DNA of 64,000 nucleotides from JAJZVS01 sp963708095 (GCA_963708095.1 OY970182.1:2170001-2234000), one strand, 5' to 3'. Numbered from the stretch's first letter, positions 8,669-17,417 are shown. Notes: generated by a model from the letters alone, not told the origin. Program-made: numbers and translations.

Positions 8669-8755
8669 GGCTCGGAAGTCCTCCTTTGCAAAGCGCGCCA
8701 AGGCTGATCCGCCACGCACCGCCGGTCAAATCGGGCCGGTCAATCGCCGCCCGGA

Positions 8756-9478
8756 TCAGGCGGTCAGGAAGCCGAGCCGGTCCGCCTCCAGCACCAGACA
8801 CGTCAGAACCCCGCCCATCACCGCCCCGGTATCGATGCCGATCCGGTTGGGCCGCACCTCGGGCGCCGGCCGCGGGGTGTGCCCGTGCACCACGACCGCG
8901 CCGTGCTCGATGGTGGAGGACAGGAACGGTTCGCGGATCCACAGCAGGTCGTGCCGCTCCTGATGTTCCAGCGGCACGCCGGGGCGGATGCCGGCATGGA
9001 CGAACAGGTAGCCGTCGATGCGTAGGCTCAACGGCCGGGCGCGCAGGAACGCCACCTGTGCCACCGGCAGATACTCGGCCCAGTCCGTGGGCTCCACCTG
9101 GCGCGGCACGCGCCAACTGTGCAGCGCCTCCGCGCCGCCGTTCACCACCCATAGCCGGGGCGCCTCATCGGACTCCGGCGCGTCGAGGGCGGCGAGCATC
9201 AGCGCCTCGTGGTTGCCAAGCAGGGTGGTGGTCTCGCCGATCCCCTCCGGGCGGGGCTCGCCGGCCAGAAAATCCACTACGCCAGCGGAATCGGGACCGC
9301 GGTCGATCAGGTCGCCGAGATGGACCAGCAGCGCGCGCGCCACCGGGCGTTCGGCGAGGTCGGCCGCGATCGCCGCATGCACCGCGTGCAGTCGTTCGAG
9401 GCAGCCGTGGATGTCGCCCACCGCATAGACCCGCTGACCGGGGGCGAGAGCGGCCGGCGCAGGCAACAGTTCGAGCAT
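8756..9478 (-). CDS. Calcineurin-like metallophosphoesterase (Ser/Thr or diadenosine-phosphatase type)
   Basis: 240 aa protein of the PPP/calcineurin superfamily. The three metal-binding motifs are clear: GDIHG (21-25), GDLIDRG (55-61) and GNHE (88-91), followed by the distal histidines in FVHAG and VVVHGHTPRPAPE. The spacing and size fit bacterial ApaH- and PrpE-like single-domain phosphatases, which cleave phosphoproteins or dinucleoside polyphosphates in the cytoplasm. It runs in the same direction as the two downstream genes but is 87 bases away, so co-transcription is possible but not certain. The true substrate is unknown. Confidence 0.88.
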   Translation of the reverse strand: MLELLPAPAALAPGQRVYAVGDIHGCLERLHAVHAAIAADLAERPVARALLVHLGDLIDRGPDSAGVVDFLAGEPRPEGIGETTTLLGNHEALMLAALDAPESDEAPRLWVVNGGAEALHSWRVPRQVEPTDWAEYLPVAQVAFLRARPLSLRIDGYLFVHAGIRPGVPLEHQERHDLLWIREPFLSSTIEHGAVVVHGHTPRPAPEVRPNRIGIDTGAVMGGVLTCLVLEADRLGFLTA

Positions 9479-9597
9479 GGGGCACGGGTCCTGGAAGCGG
9501 GCAAGGTCGACCGGACAGGCCGCGCCGCGCGAGGGGGCGCGGGGCGCGGTTGTCCGGTCCGGGGGAGCGTGCTATTGCCGGGCCGCTGCTGTCCAGG

Positions 9598-9671
9598 TGG
9601 GGGATAGTTTAGCGGTAGAACTCCCGGCTCTGACCCGGGCAGCCTTGGTTCGAATCCAGGTCCCCCAGCCA
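9598..9671 (+). tRNA. tRNA-Gln (CTG)
   Basis: 74 nt including an encoded CCA. The acceptor stem TGGGGGA pairs with TCCCCCA, starting with the weak U1-A72 pair typical of tRNA-Gln. The anticodon arm CCCGG-CTCTGAC-CCGGG gives anticodon CTG (reads CAG). The T arm has GGTTCGAATCC. Discriminator G at 9668, CCA at 9669-9671. Confidence 0.95.
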
Positions 9672-9787
9672 CCCGATCCGATCGCCGCCCGTCGGCGGTC
9701 TATGCGCCCTGCGCCCCAGCTTCTACTCTCCCCCGATCGCGACCCGGCAAGTGCCGTCGGCGCCTCACGCCCAAGGGAGAGAAATGC

Positions 9788-10033
9788 ATGTCCGAGACCC
9801 TGCCCCTGATCGCGCAGAAAGCCTCGTACCGGATCGATGTCGAAGCCGGCAAATCCTACTGGTGGTGCGCCTGCGGCAAGTCCGCCAGCCAGCCATTCTG
9901 CGACGGCTCCCACAAGGGCACCGGCTTCGCGCCCATCGAGTTCCAGGCGGACGCGTCCGGCCCGATCGGCTTCTGCGGCTGCAAGCGCAGCGCCAAGGCG
10001 CCGTGCTGCGACGGCACTCACAAGACTCTGTGA
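9788..10033 (+). CDS. Tandem CDGSH iron-sulfur domain protein
   Basis: 81 aa with two complete CDGSH [2Fe-2S] sites. Site 1 is Cys27, Cys29, Cys38 and His42 (CACGKSASQPFCDGSH). Site 2 is Cys63, Cys65, Cys74 and His78 (CGCKRSAKAPCCDGTH). Each has the three-Cys/one-His ligation of the family, so one polypeptide holds two clusters, a common bacterial arrangement. These small cytoplasmic proteins are thought to handle electrons or clusters; a specific partner is not visible. SD AAGGGAGAG precedes ATG 9788. The stop is five bases before the enolase-superfamily gene, so the two are probably co-transcribed. Confidence 0.93.
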   Translation: MSETLPLIAQKASYRIDVEAGKSYWWCACGKSASQPFCDGSHKGTGFAPIEFQADASGPIGFCGCKRSAKAPCCDGTHKTL

Positions 10034-10038
10034 CCGCC

Positions 10039-11148
10039 ATGAAGATCGATGACGTTTCGCTCACGATCTTCACCTGGCCCGGCATCCCGGCCACGCGCTA
10101 CACCGCTGCGTCGCAGACCGCCGGCGCCGCGAGCAGCCTCGGCCTGTTGCGTATCCATACCGACCAGGGGTTGGAAGGTCACGCCTTCCTTGGTACCGCC
10201 ACCAATCCCGCTGCGATGGACGGCCCGCAACTGATCCGCTCGCTGAAGCCGATGCTGCTCGGCCAGCACCCGCTGCAGCGCGAACGGCTGCACCAGGCGA
10301 TGCACCTACAATCGCGCAACGTCAGCTACCGCACCATCGGCGCGGTGGACGTGGCGCTGTGGGATCTGGCGGGCAAGATCGCCGGCCTGCCGGTGCACGC
10401 GCTGATGGGCACGTTCCGCACCGAGATCCCCGCCTACGCCAGTTCCCAGGTGCTGCCCGATATCGCCGCCTATGTCGACCAGGCGCAGGCGTTCAAGGCC
10501 GAAGGCTGGCGCGCCTACAAGATCCATCCGCCGCGCGACCCCGAAACCGATATCAAGGTCTGCGCCGCCGTGCGTCGCGCGGTCGGCGACGACTACCGCC
10601 TGATGCTCGATTCCACCTGGAGCTACAGCTACCCGGATGCGCTGCGCGTCGGCCGCGCGATCGAGGAGATGGGCTACTACTGGTTCGAAGATCCGCTCGC
10701 CGACGAGGACATCTACAATTACGTCAAGCTGCGCCAGAAGCTGGACATCCCGATCCTCGCCACCGAATACCCCGCCGGCGGGCTCGACACCTACCCGATC
10801 TGGCTCACCGAGCGCGCGACGGACTACCTGCGCGGGGACATCCCCAACAAGGGCGGCCTCACGCCCATGCTGAAGACCGCGCATCTCGCCGAAGCCTTCG
10901 GCATGAACTACGAAATCCACCACAGCGGCAATTCGCTCAACAACCTCGGCAACCTGCATCTCTGCATGAGCCTGAAGAACACGACGATGTTCGAGGTGCT
11001 GCTACCGCACGGCGCGCACAAATACGGCATGGCCCGCGAGATCGAGATCGATGCCGACGGACTGCTGCACGCCCCGACCGGCCCCGGCCTCGAGGCGGAG
11101 ATCGACTTTGCGCTGATCGAACGACAGACGGAGGCCGTGTTGCGCTGA
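10039..11148 (+). CDS. Mandelate racemase/muconate lactonizing enzyme family protein
   Basis: 369 aa enolase-superfamily enzyme that would use a Mg2+-stabilised enolate to racemise, dehydrate or cycloisomerise a carboxylate, probably a sugar acid. N-terminal capping domain, then a TIM barrel with Lys161-Ile-His163 (YKIHPP), metal ligands Asp191 (DSTWSY), Glu217 (WFEDPL) and Glu243 (ATEYPAGG), and a late His294-His295 in IHHSGNSLNNL. The K-x-H instead of K-x-K at the first catalytic strand makes the exact reaction uncertain. ATG 10039 is used because the domain starts there and the CDGSH gene ends five bases before; the same frame is open further upstream only as an overlap of that gene. Confidence 0.88.
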   Translation: MKIDDVSLTIFTWPGIPATRYTAASQTAGAASSLGLLRIHTDQGLEGHAFLGTATNPAAMDGPQLIRSLKPMLLGQHPLQRERLHQAMHLQSRNVSYRTIGAVDVALWDLAGKIAGLPVHALMGTFRTEIPAYASSQVLPDIAAYVDQAQAFKAEGWRAYKIHPPRDPETDIKVCAAVRRAVGDDYRLMLDSTWSYSYPDALRVGRAIEEMGYYWFEDPLADEDIYNYVKLRQKLDIPILATEYPAGGLDTYPIWLTERATDYLRGDIPNKGGLTPMLKTAHLAEAFGMNYEIHHSGNSLNNLGNLHLCMSLKNTTMFEVLLPHGAHKYGMAREIEIDADGLLHAPTGPGLEAEIDFALIERQTEAVLR

Positions 11149-11250
11149 ACCGGAGCTGCCGGCGCGGAACGGAGGATCGGCAGGAGCCCGCTTAACCGTT
11201 CTGCAACCATCACCGGCACAGCATCCGGATCGGTATCTGAACTGGCCCAT

Positions 11251-12123
11251 ATGAATCCTCCCTCCGTCTGGGCACCGCGGCGGCTCTCACAGCGCATCTG
11301 GCGGCTGGGAGCGGGGGCGGCGTGCGTGCTCGGGCTCGGAGGGATGGCGACGATCCCTGCCCTGGCCGTGACCGCGGGGCTACGCGCCGCGGTCCTGGCG
11401 GGAGCCTTCTCGGCCGGGGCGGCGCTGCTCGGCTGCCTCACCGACGCCCTCGGGGAAGCACGCTGGCTCGTGGCCCTGCTCGCGGAGAACGGGCGCGATG
11501 TGACGGTCCGGGTGGACGCGGAAGGCTGGCTGCTCTTCGTCTCGGCGGCCATGTTGCCGGTGCTGGGATACCGCCCGAAGGCCCTGGTCGGCAGTCCGCT
11601 GATCCGCCTGTGCCATCCGGCGGACGCCCCATCGCCTTCCTCGCCCGCCACGATCCGCTGACCCGGCTGCCCAACCGGGCGCTTCTGGAGAAACGGACCG
11701 ATAACGCAACGGTGCGACTCGCACGTGGCGGCCTGGTGGCGATGCTCTGTCTCGATCTCGACCTGTTCGAGTCAATCAACGATTCCCTGGGTCATGCCGT
11801 CGGTGATGCGCTGCTTTGCGAGGTCGCCAGCGGATCGCCGCGAGCGTGCGCCCGGGGGACACGGTTGCGCGCCTCGGTGGGGACAAATTCGCAGTGCTGC
11901 ACACGGGACTCGACCGTGTGGAGGACGCCGGGCGGCTCGCCTCGCGCCTGCTCAGCACGCTTGCCGTGCCGTTCGCCTTCGCAGGCCAGGTCATGCCGGT
12001 CTCCGCGAGCCTCGGCATCGCCATCGCACCCATGGACGGCAGCGACTATCCGACCTTGCTGCGCCGGGCGGACGCCGCACTCTACCGCGCCAAGGCCGAC
12101 GGCCGCGGCCGCTTCGCCTTCTT
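11251..12123 (+). pseudogene. PAS-GGDEF diguanylate cyclase gene, frameshifted
   Basis: Three frames together make a c-di-GMP cyclase. Codons from 11251 give two hydrophobic stretches (AACVLGLGGMATIPALAV, AAVLAGAFSAGAALLG) and the start of a PAS domain (VTVRVDAEGWLLFVSAAM ... VLGYRP). From about 11630 a second frame reads FLARHDPLTRLPNRALL and LCLDLDLFESINDSLGHA. From about 11830 a third reads RIAASVRPGDTVARLGGDKF to LRRADAALYRAKADGRGR. The PAS domain is also shortened before the GGDEF part. The signature is GGDKF, not GGDEF. The product cannot be made as one protein; a remnant of an IS3 transposase begins where the GGDEF domain ends. Confidence 0.8.
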
Positions 12124-12237
12124 GCGTGCCTCGGTCTGGGAGGTGAACCGGCGGCGGTCGAGCGCTTCGCATTCGAGGGTGGCGAAGAAGCTCTCGCCCA
12201 TGGCGTTGTCGCAGGCTCGCTCACCGAGCCCATAGAG
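12124..12237 (-). pseudogene. IS3-family transposase (OrfB) fragment
   Basis: About 38 codons on the minus strand read GLGERACDNAMGESFFATLE, then CEALDRRRFTSQTEARKKAK. This is the highly conserved stretch around the third catalytic residue region (DNA..ESFF..LK/E) of IS3 rve transposases. Nothing else of the element is left here. Its edge coincides with the end of the GGDEF coding region, so the insertion and a later deletion probably removed the 3' end of the cyclase gene. Confidence 0.75.
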
Positions 12238-12619
12238 GACGCAACAACCGGATCCCCGACGGCCCGCGACCCGCGGCACCGCGAGGCCGCCGCCGCGCGC
12301 GAGCTCGCCGGGACCGGCAAGAGCCCGGACCGCCCGGCACGGCGTCCGGAGACGCGAGGTCCCGGCGTCGCCGCCACGGCGCCGGTTCCGGCGCACCGCA
12401 TCGTGTCAGCCGCGTCGGCCGGCGGCACCGGGGCCACGGCGCGCGTGCGCCGGACGACTCACGGTTTCGTGACTGTGGTCGGAAGAATAAACCGGCCCCA
12501 GCCCCGGTCCTGTTGATCATCGGCAAACGGCAACGCCGATCCCGGACGACGCGAGCCTCTCGATACGATGCCGCGACGTCATCCACTGCCACACACGAAA
12601 TGAACCAACGGAGATAACA

Positions 12620-12742
12620 ATGAACAAGATCTTTGCTGCGTTCCTGATCCTCGGCCTTCTGGTCTCGGCGGGCGCAACGGTGGCGAGCGCGGCGCAGCCC
12701 ACGCAGTCCAACGACACCACGTGGGTTGGCGGCAACGGCTGA
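12620..12742 (+). CDS. Small exported peptide (40 aa), unknown function
   Basis: A short gene with a clean Shine-Dalgarno (ACGGAGATAAC before ATG 12620). It encodes MNKIFAAFLILGLLVSAG, then ATVASA|AQPTQSNDTTWVGGNG and a stop. The first 24 residues are a textbook Sec signal peptide (Lys3, hydrophobic core, ASA cleavage site). The predicted mature peptide is only 16 residues, beginning AQPTQSN and ending WVGGNG. It stands alone between the cyclase/IS3 scar and a convergent lipid-transport operon. I do not recognise a family; it could be a signalling peptide, a small envelope factor or a chance ORF, but signal peptide plus SD makes translation likely. Confidence 0.6.
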   Translation: MNKIFAAFLILGLLVSAGATVASAAQPTQSNDTTWVGGNG

Positions 12743-13089
12743 GCGGCTGCCCGGCCGGCACGAATCCTTCCGTACACCCCTCGCCGCATTGGGCTACGGT
12801 AAAGGGTCCGGTCCGGCACCCGTTTTGGTGTCGGACCGGAACACCGCACGCTCCGAGCGCCTGTGCGACGGGTGCCATCCGGGGGTCCTCGTGATTGCCG
12901 TGCAAAGAGTGACGCGTAACCGGGGCAAAACCACGGGCATGCAGGTGCCGGAGGAAGTCGTCGATGCCCGGCTTCTCCAGCGCAATGATGGTTGCTGCGC
13001 TGATCATCCCGCGGTCATCCTGCACATCGCCGAACCGGCACGTCGCTTCGCGGCGCTATATCGTTTTTGTCCCGGACTGGACAGGCTGA
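12743..13089. other. Intergenic region with a strong hairpin at 12810-12837
   Basis: 347 bases without a supported gene between the 40-aa peptide and the end of the lipid-transport operon. It contains an inverted repeat GGTCCGGCACC (12810-12820) and GGTGTCGGACC (12827-12837) around CGTTTT, pairing 10 of 11 positions. There is no U-run after it, so it may be a Rho-independent terminator without tail, a processing site or an RNA element. No other signal seen. Confidence 0.45.
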
Positions 13090-13731
13090 TTACAAGACCT
13101 TTCGGCTGTGACGCATCATGCGCAGTACCCAAAGAAGGCTCCGGTTCAGGGCCTCGCTGGTGACAACGTCAAATGCCCGCACGATGCTGTCGAGATTGTT
13201 GTGCGCGGCCGGCGCCTCCTCTGTGATCAGCGTGCGACCTATCGTCCGACGGTCCGGCAGCCCGGTCAGGCGAAGGGCCAGACCCACAACGACAATGGGC
13301 GGATGCTTGCCCTGGCTGGCATAGCGGGCCTGAAACGCCCGGATATCGATCTCAAGCACGTAGCCGAGCGCCAGGCCGTCCGCATCGCGTCCCACGTCGG
13401 CGATGCGTCCGCTGCTCTCGAACGCCTCCACCAGCAGGCTCCGCACCAGCACCGGGACCCGGTCGGTCCAGACCGAATCAGCGTAATAGTCGAACCTGGT
13501 CCTGCCGAGCGTGAGCGCGATGCGGTCCGTGTCGAGACTTTGCGGTGCCGTCGGCATGGCGATCGCCAACGGGGCGTGCAGCGGCGGCCCGTTGGCGGTA
13601 TCGATCGTCCCGGGATCCACACGATAGATCCGGGCGGCTGGCGGGTCGGGCAGCAGGCTGCAGCCCGCGAGCGACAGGACCGACGAGGCAGCGACAAGGA
13701 TATGCCGGCGCGACAGCCGCAGGTTTGTCAT
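13090..13731 (-). CDS. ABC-type transport auxiliary lipoprotein (PqiC/YmbA-like)
   Basis: 213 aa. Signal peptide with a lipobox ending LSLAGC (Cys at residue 24), so the protein is a lipoprotein facing the periplasm. The ABC_trans_aux domain follows, with YRVDPGTI, a QSLDTDRIALTLG strand, FDYYADSVWTDRVPVLVRS and LLVEAFESSGRI. Such lipoproteins accompany MCE/Mla-type lipid transporters and are thought to connect the MCE protein to the outer membrane. Its ATG overlaps the stop of the MlaD gene (ATGA at 13728-13731). It is the last gene of a four-gene operon; the downstream region holds a hairpin but no gene on this strand. Confidence 0.88.
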   Translation of the reverse strand: MTNLRLSRRHILVAASSVLSLAGCSLLPDPPAARIYRVDPGTIDTANGPPLHAPLAIAMPTAPQSLDTDRIALTLGRTRFDYYADSVWTDRVPVLVRSLLVEAFESSGRIADVGRDADGLALGYVLEIDIRAFQARYASQGKHPPIVVVGLALRLTGLPDRRTIGRTLITEEAPAAHNNLDSIVRAFDVVTSEALNRSLLWVLRMMRHSRKVL

Positions 13732-14669
13732 TTCGGCCGGAAGCCTCCCTGCGATGCGCCGAACAGGATCCGGCTCGGATCGCGCTCGAGCCCCTGGGAG
13801 ACGCGATCCAGGCTGGCAACCAGACGGTTTGCCTGATCCAGAAGCTGGTCCAACCGCGCCGCGTCGGTGGTCGTCAGCTTATGCAGCCCCGGGCCAGTGG
13901 ATTGCACGACCGCGTCCAGATGGGTGGCCAGCCTGCTCGCACGCTCGAATGTGACGTTCGCCGACGCCACCAGCCGGTCGGCCTTGCCGGACGTGCGATC
14001 GAGATTCGCCAGCAGCACGTCCAGCGCCGAACTGGCGGCGGCAAGATTGTGCATCGTCCGTCCGCTGTCCGCGATCAACCGATCGATGTCCTTCGACCGA
14101 TGGGCCAGCGTGCCGGTGGTGTCGCGGATGTTGGCGAGGGTATCAGCGACCGCCCTCCGGTTCCGGTCGTCAAGCAGCGCGTTCAGACGATCGGTGACGA
14201 CCAGCAGCCGCGCCAGGAGTTCAGGGGTATTGTCGAAGACCTCCTGCAATGACGAAGGGCGCGACTTGATCGTCGGGTACGTCTGCCTCGCCGTCGCGTG
14301 GAGCAGCGGTGCCCCGAGCGTCCCGCCTGAAATCTCGATATAGCTGGCGCCCGCCAGGCCCTGCGTATCGAGCGAGGCGACCGCATCGGCGTGAAGCTTC
14401 ACCGCGTCGCGCACCTGCAACAACACCGCGACACGCGACGGATCGCCAGGGTCCAACCCGATCCGGCTCACCCGCCCGACGTCGATCCCGTTCAGTCGCA
14501 CCGGCGCGCCCGTGCTCAGGCCGCTCACGGATCCTGAAAAGGAGGTGTTGAAATACCTGTAGCCGGTTTCGAACTGGACGCTCGCCAGCCACAGAAAGGA
14601 GGCAACGATGCCCACCAACACCGCCACGACGAACGCCCCGACCGCCACGTAGTTTGCGCGCGTTTCCAT
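13728..14669 (-). CDS. MCE-domain lipid transport protein (MlaD-like)
   Basis: 313 aa. One N-terminal membrane helix (YVAVGAFVVAVLVGIVASFL) anchors the protein in the inner membrane. A single MCE domain follows (FSGSVSGLSTGAPVRLNGI to GLAGASYIEISGG), then a long helical tail with heptad-like repeats (about 140-300: LARLLVVTDRLNALLDDRN, VLLANLDRTSGKADRL). MCE proteins form hexameric rings that carry phospholipids between membranes with an MlaEF-type ABC transporter. The gene sits 15 bases after the ATPase gene and overlaps the auxiliary-lipoprotein gene, confirming one complex. Confidence 0.9.
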   Translation of the reverse strand: METRANYVAVGAFVVAVLVGIVASFLWLASVQFETGYRYFNTSFSGSVSGLSTGAPVRLNGIDVGRVSRIGLDPGDPSRVAVLLQVRDAVKLHADAVASLDTQGLAGASYIEISGGTLGAPLLHATARQTYPTIKSRPSSLQEVFDNTPELLARLLVVTDRLNALLDDRNRRAVADTLANIRDTTGTLAHRSKDIDRLIADSGRTMHNLAAASSALDVLLANLDRTSGKADRLVASANVTFERASRLATHLDAVVQSTGPGLHKLTTTDAARLDQLLDQANRLVASLDRVSQGLERDPSRILFGASQGGFRPK

Positions 14670-14684
14670 GCCATCGCTGTCCGG

Positions 14685-15458
14685 CTAGCTCACCATCGCC
14701 GCTCTGCCGCGCACGCCGGTGAAGTATTCGTGGATCCACGGATGCGGATCGTGCATCAGGCTCGCCATCGTGCCGACCCTGATCTTCCGGTCCACCAGCA
14801 CCGCAATGCGATCGGTCGTCGCGCGCAGCGTGTCGATGTCGTGCGTCACCATGAAGACGGTCAGATGGAGGCTCCTCTGCAGTTCGCGCACCAGCACGTC
14901 GAACTCGGCTGCGGAGATCGGATCAAGGCCCGCGGTTGGCTCGTCGAGGAACAGAAGCTCCGGATCGAGCGCCAGGGCGCGGGCCAGGCCGGCGCGCTTG
15001 CGCATCCCGCCGGACAGCTGCGCCGGGTATTTGCCGGCGGCATCGGCCGGCAAGCCCACCATGCTCAGCCGGATCGACGCGATCTCGTTTATCAATCGCT
15101 GCGGCAGGTCGGTGTGCTCGCGCAGCGGAATCATGACGTTCTGCGCGACGGTCTGATCGCCGAACAGGGCGCCGTCCTGGAACAGCACGCCCCAGCGCAC
15201 CTGCATCCGCACCAGCTCACCTCCGTCGAGATCGGCGAGATCGCGCCCCAGCACCGAGATACTGCCTTCCGCCGGCTTCTGCAGACCGACGATCGACCGC
15301 AGCAGCAGGGACTTGCCCGAACCGGACCCGCCGACCACGCCCAGTATCTCGCTTCGGAAGACGTCGAGATCCAGGTGGTCATGCAGGACATGTCCATCGA
15401 TACGTGTGAGCAGTCCCCGGATGCGGATCACGACCGCAGGAGTGGCGGCGGCACTCAT
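14685..15458 (-). CDS. ABC transporter ATP-binding protein of the Mla/MCE lipid system (MlaF-like)
   Basis: 257 aa cytoplasmic ATPase with Walker A GGSGSGKS, Q-loop LFQDGALFG, signature LSGGMRKR, Walker B LLFLDEPTAGLDP and switch His in MVTHDID. LSGGMRKR and the C-terminal extension HDPHPWIHEYFTG are typical of the MlaF/MCE subgroup. The start is ATG 15458, overlapping the permease stop (ATGA); a much longer frame reading into the permease is antisense-free overlap and not used. It would energise phospholipid movement by the MlaE-like permease and the MCE ring. Confidence 0.93.
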   Translation of the reverse strand: MSAAATPAVVIRIRGLLTRIDGHVLHDHLDLDVFRSEILGVVGGSGSGKSLLLRSIVGLQKPAEGSISVLGRDLADLDGGELVRMQVRWGVLFQDGALFGDQTVAQNVMIPLREHTDLPQRLINEIASIRLSMVGLPADAAGKYPAQLSGGMRKRAGLARALALDPELLFLDEPTAGLDPISAAEFDVLVRELQRSLHLTVFMVTHDIDTLRATTDRIAVLVDRKIRVGTMASLMHDPHPWIHEYFTGVRGRAAMVS

Positions 15459-16612
15459 ACCCCAAGCCGGGAAAAGAGCACCGAAAAGACCGCATCGGCC
15501 GCGATGACCAGGAAGATCGACTCGACCACCGCCTGCGTCGTGTGTTTGCCGACGCTCGAGGCATTGCGACCCGCCTGGAAGCCTTGGTGGCAGCCGACCA
15601 GCCCGATGATGAAGGCGAACACGGGGGCCTTGATCAGACCGACCCAGAATGTCCATCCCGACAGCGCCCCCTGCAGCTGGTGCAGGAAGACAGGCACGGA
15701 GATGCCGAGGTCGAAGTAGCATGTCACCGCCCCCCCGATCAGGCCCATCACGTTCGAGTAGAACGTCAGCAGCGGCAAGGTCAGCATGATGCCAAGGAGC
15801 CGCGGCAGGACCAGCACCTCGGTAAGGTTCAGCCCGCTGACCTCGATTGCGTCGATCTCCTCGCTCACGTTCATCGTCCCGATCTGCGCGGCGAATGCGG
15901 AGCCCGAGCGGCCGGCGGCGATGATCGCCGCCATCAGGCCTCCGAGCTCGCGCAGCACGCCGACCGCGAGCAGGTTGACGGCGAACACGTCGGCGCCGAA
16001 CCGGCTCAGCTGGTCGGCACCCTGATAGGCGAAGACCACGCCGATAAGAAATGATAGCAGACCGACGATCGGCAGCGCGTTCAGCCCGGTCTCCTCCATC
16101 TGATGGACCAGCGCGGCCAGACGCAGCCGGCGGGGTTGCAGCACCGTCGCGATCGTCTCGAACACGATCAGGCCAAAGAACCCGACCAGCCCATAGCTCT
16201 GCTGCGCGGCGTGACCCAGTCCGCGGCCGATGCGCTCCAGCCGCATGGCAAAGGTATGCGGCGGTGGCAGCGTGACCGGGGGCGCCCGGCAGTCGTGGTC
16301 GATCGTGTGGACCAACGCGCGGTATTCTGGATCCACATTGATCCCCTGTACCACCACGCCGCGCTGTTCGAGCACCCGCTTGGTCCGCAGCAGGAGCCAG
16401 GCCCCAACGGTATCGAGACGGCCGAGCGCGCTGCAGTCCACCTCGACCCGTGCGCACCCCGTAGAGTCCAGCGCGCGCAGGGAGGGGTCGAGACGCCGAG
16501 CCTCGCTCCTGACCCAGAACCCGCCAACAACCATGCGCAATGTATCGCCCTGACGTTCGACCCTGTACCATGCCGCGTCGGCTGCTGCCGGCGGGAGCGT
16601 TACCGTGTCCAT
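15455..16612 (-). CDS. MlaE family lipid ABC permease with N-terminal STAS domain
   Basis: 385 aa. Residues about 20-110 form a STAS-like domain (VEVDCSALGRLDTVGAWLLL), which elsewhere is a separate protein (MlaB); here it is fused to the permease. The MlaE permease begins around 125 (FFGLIVFETIATVL) with FLIGVVFAYQGADQL, RELGGLMAAIIAAGRSGSAF, then the coupling-helix motif IGTMNVSEEIDAIEVSG and LVLPRLLGIMLTLPLL. The fused form is common in alphaproteobacteria. First gene of the four-gene operon; I see no clear Shine-Dalgarno for ATG 16612. Confidence 0.92.
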   Translation of the reverse strand: MDTVTLPPAAADAAWYRVERQGDTLRMVVGGFWVRSEARRLDPSLRALDSTGCARVEVDCSALGRLDTVGAWLLLRTKRVLEQRGVVVQGINVDPEYRALVHTIDHDCRAPPVTLPPPHTFAMRLERIGRGLGHAAQQSYGLVGFFGLIVFETIATVLQPRRLRLAALVHQMEETGLNALPIVGLLSFLIGVVFAYQGADQLSRFGADVFAVNLLAVGVLRELGGLMAAIIAAGRSGSAFAAQIGTMNVSEEIDAIEVSGLNLTEVLVLPRLLGIMLTLPLLTFYSNVMGLIGGAVTCYFDLGISVPVFLHQLQGALSGWTFWVGLIKAPVFAFIIGLVGCHQGFQAGRNASSVGKHTTQAVVESIFLVIAADAVFSVLFSRLGV

Positions 16613-16810
16613 TGCACGCCATGTGCCACGGTGCGGGGCAGGCCCCCTGACGGCAGCGGCACCGGGTCCAAAGCCATACTTCCGGAGGAAGCGTCGCCTT
16701 GCTGCACACCGGCGCCGGAGGTCCGGCGATGCCGATCGGAAGGGAGGTGCATGTCAGGCATCATCACGAGCATCGTCCTCCGTGGAGGCCGACTTCGCCA
16801 GTCCCCATCC

Positions 16811-16942
16811 CATGCTCTCCGGGAAGGCGTCGACCTCACCGAGGGAGCAGATCTCGCCGTCCCGGCCCACCTCGGCGATCGCCACCGCGTTCCGTAGCTT
16901 CGCCACGTCAATCCCAATGAACGCTTCCGTGCATGCTGCCAT
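16811..16942 (-). pseudogene. IS110-family transposase, N-terminal remnant
   Basis: About 44 codons from ATG 16942 read MAACTEAFIGIDVAKLRNAV, then AIAEVGRDGEICSLGEVDAF, which is the start of an IS110-type RuvC domain with its first Asp. Homology ends before the second acidic residue. It is not the same protein as the complete IS110 transposase at 3022, so a second lineage has been present. Its leading side (16943-17189) probably holds the old left end of the element and of the neighbouring IS3 remnant; no gene is seen there. Confidence 0.7.
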
Positions 16943-17189
16943 GGCCCGTCCTCCTGGTTGAAGGACTTACTCCTGCTTCGGCTACTTCGGCAGAACTCTC
17001 TCATAGCTGGGGCGAGCCAAGCCCACCACACGGACATGCGATCTTCCGTCGGGTTTGCCAACCCCCTCGGAGGCGCCTCCCCCAGCCCAGGACACTACGA
17101 GCAGGCGGCGGCCGCTGCCTCGACCACCGGCGGATCCGGACTTGCCTCGGAAAAGCGGAGGGGTTCCGGTGGCGCAAGGGAACCCGTTG

Positions 17190-17414
17190 ATGCAGCAGAA
17201 GCGATTTACGAAGGAGGACGAAGCGGTTCGCCTGGCGCTGACCAGCGGGCGGACGCAGCGAGCGATTGCCGAAGGCCTTGGTGTGGGTCTTTCGACCTCG
17301 GTGCGCTGGATCGGGCGCAGCCGGGATCGACAGTCGGGTGATCCTGGCGCTCCGGAGCAGGCCGACCTGGCGGCCGAGCTGAAGCGGCTGCGACGGGAGA
17401 ATGTGGTGGTACGC
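17190..17414 (+). pseudogene. IS3-family OrfA transposase fragment
   Basis: 75 codons from ATG 17190: KRFTKEDEAVRLALTSGRTQ, then IAEGLGVGLSTSVRWIGRSR, and a leucine-zipper-like AAELKRLRRENVVVR. This is the HTH and coiled region of an IS3 OrfA protein, with two or three residues missing after KED. The fragment stops three bases before the stop codon of the cytochrome c gene on the opposite strand, so a rearrangement joined the two. The OrfB piece at 12124 may come from the same IS type, but in the opposite orientation. Confidence 0.75.
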
Positions 17415-17417
17415 AGC

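Noticed and set aside
12221..12592. Short minus-strand frames between the IS3 fragment and the small peptide gene
   Set aside because: Arg/Ala/Pro-rich with no motif outside the 38-codon IS3 segment.
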